Of a DNA stretch of 64,000 nt, positions 58,496 to 64,000 are shown piece after piece (the stretch's first letter is position 1; the number at the start of each line of letters is the position of its first letter). This DNA comes from Poecilobothrus nobilitatus (lineage: Eukaryota; Arthropoda; Insecta; Diptera; Dolichopodidae), in assembly GCA_947095535.1 (NCBI GenBank), contig OX352774.1, positions 38,208,496 to 38,272,495 of the forward strand. The letters are read 5' to 3'. A program made the position numbers and the translations under genes. Below the pieces are notes generated by a model. It ran no database searches and was not told the DNA's origin. It worked only from the letters and a program-made list of their open reading frames with translations.

Positions 58496-58819
58496 TTGTT
58501 TTTTATCAAAATTTTAATGTTAATATCCACCTTGAAATATAAAGTAAAAATCTTGCCCTATATCTTGAATATTTTTTTCAATATTCAATTATCTGTCATC
58601 AAGAATTTTCTGTCGCCAGTTCTGATCATCGAATTTTTTTATTTTAGTTATACTCCATATTATCATCTATATATTTATTGTAAGTTTTATGAATTGAATT
58701 GTTTCACTCTCAAAAGCCGTTTTTGTGCTATTCGATTTGAGGAGATTGTTCAAATCTGTATTTTCTTATGTCATATAGTTAATATTACACGAATTGTTGA
58801 GATACTTTATTTTAGATAA
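58496..58819 (-). pseudogene. Weak coding-like region, orientation uncertain
   Basis: A 107-codon plus frame is the longest in the window but is dominated by Ile, Phe, Tyr and Leu. On the minus strand, a frame with few stops gives NLLKSNSTKTAFESETIQFI and, after one stop, SITKIKKFDDQNWRQKILDD. The latter is more protein-like and its KFDDQNW recalls the KFDG-NW start of Copia-type Gag, though that is a thin resemblance. I do not call a gene on either strand. Confidence 0.2.
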
Positions 58820-59386
58820 AACTTTATTGAATTTTTAAGTATTTACGACATGGTTTAAGTAAGTATGACTTATAGTTTTTAAAATTTTTCTATGTCATAC
58901 GAAATATTTCCCGATATTATTATGTCTTATTCAATAATATATTAGAATAATGTCATCAAAATTTTATATTCTCACTTTACATTTATATTCTTACTTTAAA
59001 TTAAAATGATTTCATTTTTGTTTTTTGAATACTTCCTAAAAATTTCAAAAATATTGTAATGTGGTAAGTTATTCTTTTGAATTGCTGACTTTTTTAAACA
59101 TTGTGAAATTATATGAAGTGGAACGAACACAAACTTCGAAAAGAATCTTCCACAGGTAAGACACAAATATAGGAAAAAAACTACAAAGATCAATAAGCAT
59201 CACATACGGAGGTTACGTTCAGAATATTGTTGATAGATTTCTTTAGCAGCATATTAGAGGGTCTTAAATAAAAATCAAGCTCTTAAATGTGCTGAGTATA
59301 TGTGCAATTAAGTAACAAAAGTTGCATAACAATTAAAAAAAATTACCTTAAACATTAATTATAGCTACATTTTCTAAATTTCGCTT

Positions 59387-59614
59387 GTGAAACTCTATTT
59401 GACTTTTGCTATTTGGGTCACTTTGAAAACAAATCAAAATGCTAAGCCTCAAAAAGTGACAGGAAAAAGATTTTCCTTGAGAGAGAAGATCTTTTGCTTT
59501 TACTCTGAACAAACATATATTTTAGTTTTTCTGCCAAATAGTCTGTATTATCATGACAACTCCACCAACGGATATATGTTTGATTTGTCAGTAATATGCG
59601 TCTTTAAGTCATAG
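59387..59614 (+). pseudogene. Possible P-element-like transposase relic
   Basis: A 75-codon frame, opened here by TTG, with NQNAKPQKVTGKRFSLREKI followed by FCFYSEQTYILVFLPNSLYY. The stretch G-K-R-F-S-x-x-E-K-I ... S-x-x-x-Y-x-x-x-x resembles the region after the DNA-binding part of P-element/THAP9-type transposases (G-R-R-[YF]-[ST]-x-E-E-K-x-x-A ... S-P-K-A-Y). The rest of the protein and terminal repeats are not visible. This is a resemblance by eye only; chance or another family is possible. Confidence 0.3.
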
Positions 59615-60287
59615 ATGTATCTTATGCTGTGAATATAACGAATATCTTAACTTTAAATTTCTATATTCACTCTAAGCATCGCGTAGTACCATTTACAAAA
59701 AAACAAAAAACAAATTTTAACCTTTTTTTTGTAATCATAAAAGTTAACAAAGAGTTTTACAACGAATTGAAGTGTCTAGAAATAACTTTAAATGGTTAAG
59801 TAATTTGAAGCTTCCTAAATCAAGTCAATTTTGTATCGAAAATAAACAACAAAAATCTCGAAACGTTTAGAGGAAAGAGTTACAAGCGCTAATCTTCTTT
59901 TTAAATCAAATAACTGTAATCAAAATAATAACAAATTTCATATTTAAGCGAAACTCTACTTTCCGAAACGTGTTAAAAAGAATAAAATTTTCGGTAGACT
60001 AGTGAACTCTAAAACAGAGTACCATTGCGTTACGGCGACCATCTTTCAAAAACCCCTCAGCTCTTTTAATTTTAATTTATGCAAACATTTTAATATATTT
60101 AATTTTTCTTTTATTGTCATTTACAAATTTTTGTTTTATTGTCATTCTATTGGATTTATCATATCCAAATTGATCTTATTAACAAAAGTAACAAATAACA
60201 GGTAAATTTGTGAACAAAAAAGAATAAAACAAAAATTTAGAAATAAAAAAATAAATTCCTTAAAAGTTTTTTTTTTATTTACTTTTT
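59615..60287. other. Unassigned DNA
   Basis: The plus frame at 60002-60205 is not convincing. On the minus strand from about 60048, ATGGTCGCCGTAACGCAATG opens a 28-codon frame (VTQWYSVLEFTSLPKILFFL) that is mildly protein-like. CATTGCGT and ATCTTTCAA here also occur, with an 11-bp difference between them, in the family B head at 15.5 kb, so a SINE fragment is another reading. Confidence 0.3.
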
Positions 60288-61056
60288 AGCACATTTCCAA
60301 AAAAAATTTTAAAAAATGTGTTCACCCTGTCCGCCCGTCCTTCTGTCCGTCTGTTTAAAAAATTTCTAAAATAGAGAAAAAAATTTTAATCATGGGTAGA
60401 TCTCATAAAAAAATAATGTTGTAGAATAACTTTTTCATGTAACCCCCTCCATTACGCAGCTATAGCCCCTCAAACTTTGAAAAAGTCCTATTTTAAAATT
60501 CGTGTATCTCATGTTCTATTCAACATTTTTTCAATCTGAAAACACCATTCGACTGGAATTGGATTTACCTGTCTAAATCAATATTAACATTATATATTGT
60601 TTTAGTATTTTATAAGTTTTTAAATTTACCGATATATGAAAATCAAATTTTTGCATGAATTTTCTATTTTCATAACTCCGGCATTTTTAGATAGGAACTT
60701 GAAGTTTTGAGACAAGAAAAAACTTAGAAGTAGTATAAGTTTCCTCAGAAATTTTTTTGTACCGCCCTCTGTTTAAGAGCTATTACGGCTCAAAAATTGA
60801 AAATTTGCTATTTTTAGGCACCTGCAACTTAAGCACCTGTTTAAATTTTTCTTCGGCAAGACATAAAAATTAAAGCTCCAGTAATATATTTTTACGTGTG
60901 TTAACGGTTTTTCTTAGTTATATAGGGTAACGGACTTACAGCCTTTCAAAATTACAAAAAAGTTCTATTTTCACATTTTTTCTTATAAGAAATTTTCAAA
61001 TTTTAGTACAGGAAACAATTCTAAACAGTTTAAATTATCTTTTGGAAATGTGCGCT
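60288..61056. mobile_element. Inverted-repeat element, AGCACATTTCC family (copy G), 769 bp
   Basis: AGCACATTTCCAAAA at 60288 and TTTTGGAAATGTGCGCT ending at 61056 form terminal inverted repeats (about 15 of 17 bases). A GTCC/GTCT run (CTGTCCGCCCGTCCTTCTGT, about 60328-60356) lies near the left end. In reverse complement the body aligns with copies E and F and with the module present in mini-me copy A but absent from B (TTAAGTTGCAGGTGCCTAAA, AATAGCTCTTAAACAGAGGG). This copy is in the opposite orientation to E and F. Best-preserved member of the family in the window. Confidence 0.75.
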
Positions 61057-62337
61057 TTTAAAAACCGTTGCTTTCCATTCTGCCTTGTTTTTTATTTTCA
61101 CTCTTATTTTATCTCTTTATCAAAAATTGAGAATTTTTATATTTCATTTTCGTACATTATATTATTTTTTTAATGTTTTTTTTTTACATTTTCTTATTTT
61201 TAAATTAACCCACCATCAGACAACAACTGTTAGATAGATAATGAGAGAAAGAGAAAAAAACTGAGAAAGAATGAAAAAAGAAATACTAGAAGTGAATGGA
61301 AGTGAGAGAAATGAAAAGAAAAGATTACATCATTTTATACAGGATTAATTTGATTTAATATACTTAAGATATCTTTTTTCTTTCTACTTAGCCTGAAAAT
61401 TGGTTGTTGGGTTTTATTTTATTTTATGAATAAAAATTTTTTTTTCTTTATTTGTTTTAATTTTCTTTTAAAAGAATTTTTAATTAGTATACGATTAACG
61501 AAAATTCCACATTTTTTATGTTGTTGCATTTATTTATTCTATAAAAAAAAAAAATTATAAATAAATACCGTTAAGCTGTTGTTAAAATTTTTTTTATTTA
61601 AATTTTTAAAGCTTATAAGAAAAAAGTTTATTGTAATTTACATTGGTAGAATCTTATTACGAACAGGTAACAATAAGCTTTATAACATTAGGGTGTGCGG
61701 ATCATAAGTTAACAACGGTTATGCAAAGAATAAAAAAGACAGGGTAAATATATGGAAGAAAAGGTGATAACGATAACAATTGGTGTTATATTTTGTTTTG
61801 TTTCTTTACAAATTATTATTGTTTTAAAAAGTACTTTAAGTAAATTTTATTTAGCAAATTATTCTAATTTTTCATTGTACCGAAATTTTTTGGTTTAATA
61901 ACTGTAATTAATACACATTTTTAATTTTTCAGTTTTTTAGACACAGGCACATTTAGAATTTTTTATTTTCGATTTTCACTCTGTTAGACAGCATGTTTTC
62001 ACATATGGTTCTCACATCTCCATCACTTATGGTTTTCTACCGAGTTATTTGGCTTCTTACTATAATGAAGTTGCATTGACTTAGTTCCACTATAATGATA
62101 TTACGTCTTCAGGTATTGATTAATGCCTACACATTCCAATTATACATTAGTGCCTAGAATTCGAAACTCTAACGCTCTAACGCGGTCGCTTGTGTTGTTT
62201 CGTTTTATTTATTTATTTATTTATATTAATATAAACAAATCAAATGCATATTGCAATCTTCAAAACCATCGGTTACTAAGGCCATTTATAGGTTGAATAT
62301 TATTATTAAATTATATAATAATATTATTTATTTTGTT
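61057..62337. other. AT-rich non-coding DNA, no gene seen
   Basis: A purine-rich stretch at 61230-61330 (GAGAGAAAGAGAAAAAAACT) and a TTTA tetranucleotide run at about 62205-62225 are the only notable features. Confidence 0.5.
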
Positions 62338-62478
62338 CATATTATATATTATATATTTACACTATATTTAGTAGCAAGGTGGATTTGTTTTCAATTAATA
62401 AAACTTGCTACCTGTGCAGGATTTGAACACGCACTCCCTCGGTTAATAAGCCACGTACACTAGACCACCGATGCCCCT
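62338..62478 (-). mobile_element. SINE-like copy with family A-type head and a different body (family D)
   Basis: On the minus strand: GGGGCATCGGTGGTCTAGTG (A box), CCGAGGGAGTGCGTG, B box GTTCAAATCC with TGCACAGG. The head clearly resembles family A. The body, however, is AGCAAGTTTTATTAATTGAA then AACAAATCCACCTTGCTAC instead of the family A body, with GTAGCAAG recurring in inverted form (GTAGCAAGGT / ACTTGCTAC on the plus strand). The 70-codon plus frame at 62251-62463 runs through it and is not a gene. Confidence 0.65.
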
Positions 62479-62499
62479 TGTTTCGCTTTTTTCCTTAAT

Positions 62500-62765
62500 A
62501 TGTCACTTATTCACCATCTTATTGTCTTTCTTAGCAGCCTCAGTATTGGTTCCTCTCCTGTAAGTTTCTATAAAATTTAGTTTGTGATGTTGATGATGCC
62601 GGATATTCTGCATATGAAAACGCGTTATGGGTTTGATCTCCTGAGGTCTTTGATCTTTGGCTTAAAAAAGCTTGCTGTAGATATCTGTCTCGGCACAATA
62701 GTTCGTAGTCATTATGCTATCAAGGTTGTTAAATTTTTTGATGTACGGCGGAGAGCATAATATGT
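62500..62765 (-). pseudogene. Coding-like island with one stop, unrecognised
   Basis: Minus-strand frame of about 84 codons with a single internal TAA, ending in TGA near 62502. It includes FNNLDSIMTTNYCAETDIYS, then after the stop RPQEIKPITRFHMQNIRHHQ and RRGTNTEAAKKDNKMVNK. Composition is mixed and hydrophilic, unlike chance frames here. It lies just upstream, on the same strand, of the family D SINE head. I do not recognise it; a decayed retroelement protein or dead exon are both possible. Confidence 0.3.
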
Positions 62766-63932
62766 TAATAGTTAATAATGATTTTTCAAGACATTTTGTT
62801 GACTCTAAAGGAAACTTATTTGACATGTGAAACTGTTTTTATCGTCTCGAATACAAATTGTAAGAGAAGTCATATAGTATAAAAAATATATTTGTAATAA
62901 AACCGCCTTTTTTGAAAATACAGAACTTGTTTGAAAGTGAATATTGTTTCTAATAATTGTGGCTTGGGTTTTAGCTTGATATTTTACTTTATGAGTTTTG
63001 ATATAAATGGTATTATTATTTTATTTCCATCTTCCACGAATTAATCCGAATTCCTTTGAAGTACAAAATAAAATACTTGTCTATTTTGAATTGTACCTAA
63101 CTATAAAACGCAATTAAATATAGAAGAGACCCACTGGTAATAGCTGATGCTAACCTTTTAATAAATACAATTAAAATTTTTTATAATAATTAGTATGTAA
63201 CTTAAAATAAATTTTACCAATTCAATCAGATTTAATTGTTTAAAGTTTCGAATTTAGCAAACGTAGATTTCTTATTAGAAATTTGACTTTTCTTTTAATA
63301 TCTAAGAGAAAAAATTTTTACACCTTAAACCTTACCCTAAAAAACTACAATATTATTTACAATTAAGAATCGATATTAATTTAACTGGATTTATTTTAAC
63401 TATTTATATTGATTTCCGTTATTTTGATGAAATTTATTATTACAATATACATGATATTATGATAGGAATATTAATGACGAGGGTTCAACATATTATCATA
63501 CAATTTAATCGAGGATATTAATTTAATTTCCACGTGGGTGCATATCTACTCATATTAAAATAAAATTTTGCAATTTGATCATATATTATATATTTTTTTA
63601 TTTCCTCTTTTATAAATAATTTTCGGTTGAATTTTTTTTTTTAGTTTCATAAATATAATTTTTCACTTCTATTTTAATAGCAATTAATTAAATTTCATTT
63701 GAACCAAAAATTTATTGTGATTGTGAATGGAATCGAAAATTAAATAAATATTTTAAATATTATTTATAGTATTTTTAAGAGGAGGGTTTTCATAATTTCT
63801 ATTTAAATTAATTCATTTTTGCTGTGGGGAAAATTAAAATGAAATAAAATAAATTATTTTAAACAGATTTTATTTAAAAGATAGGTTTTAATTGTTTGGA
63901 TTTTCAACAATTAATAGTTGTTTGTGTTCAAG
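62766..63932. other. AT-rich non-coding DNA, no gene seen
   Basis: Nothing supported before the element at the window edge. Confidence 0.55.
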
Positions 63933-64000
63933 TTTTTATACCCTACACCTAAAGTATAGGGTATATTAACTTTGGTATGGTGTTTGTAACCACCAAAAGG
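63933..64000. mobile_element. Edge of a C-type mini-me-like element, inverted
   Basis: TTTTTATACCCTACACCTAA then AGTATAGGGTATATTAACTT, GGTATGGTGTTTGTAACCAC and CAAAAGG is the reverse complement of the right end of the element at 41193-42382, apart from small changes. The element continues beyond the window, so its length and integrity cannot be judged. Confidence 0.85.

Noticed and set aside
59965..60050. 28-codon minus frame beginning MVAVTQWYSVLEF
   Set aside because: Too short and without context; part of the sequence may derive from a SINE head.
62251..62463. 70-codon plus frame ending ARWICFQLIKLATCAGFEHA...
   Set aside because: It crosses the minus-strand SINE head of family D, which explains its apparently protein-like end.

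Overview
The window is eukaryotic, extremely A+T-rich (long A and T runs everywhere) and shows no intact protein-coding gene, rRNA, functional tRNA or CRISPR array. It most probably comes from a fly (Diptera): it carries several short elements with GACG/GTCY runs and TA runs of the kind described as mini-me / DINE-1 (Helentron-derived) elements in dipterans, plus decayed LINE, Tigger-like and tRNA-headed SINE copies. Base composition and repeat style would suit a large calyptrate-type genome, but that is inference; no host gene fixes the species. The region reads as a gene desert or a very large intron. Open frames of 60-107 codons are mostly what AT-rich DNA gives by chance, or shadows of repeats.

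Layout. 1-8 kb: AT-rich DNA with a 183-bp tandem duplication (2.3 kb), a LINE 3' relic (3.9-4.5 kb), a TG-repeat element (5.7 kb) and two coding-like islands (7.5 and 8.0-8.3 kb). 8.4-16.6 kb: SINE-like copies in both orientations and a 1.6-kb mini-me-like element with matching ends (12.1-13.7 kb). 16.6-25.9 kb: mostly AT-rich DNA with short coding-like islands, a LINE relic, a SINE with target-site duplication and a decayed element. 25.9-30 kb: a second mini-me-like copy, a striking inverted repeat with ~223-bp arms, a 0.6-kb tandem duplication and a third SINE family. 30-42.4 kb: a LINE relic, a Tigger/pogo-like DNA transposon relic with one recognisable end, a second LINE 3' copy and a mini-me-like element holding about 5.5 copies of a 142-bp tandem repeat. 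42.4-57 kb: two inverted-repeat elements (one with a SINE nested in it), two further LINE ORF2 tails, an element with a TA microsatellite, and another mini-me relic. 57-64 kb: AT-rich DNA, a weak transposase-like relic, a 769-bp inverted-repeat element, a SINE-like head joined to a different body, and the edge of another mini-me-like copy cut by the window end.

How the parts relate. Nothing here forms an operon or pathway. The relationship is parasitic: LINE ORF2 proteins are the known source of movement for SINEs, and three SINE copies are bounded by short direct repeats as that mechanism predicts. The most unusual structures are the long near-perfect hairpin (26968-27448), the shared architecture of the mini-me-like families (subterminal hairpin, ATACCC-type ends, GACG run), the exchange of a ~550-bp internal module between copies, and the several short coding-like islands on otherwise featureless DNA.
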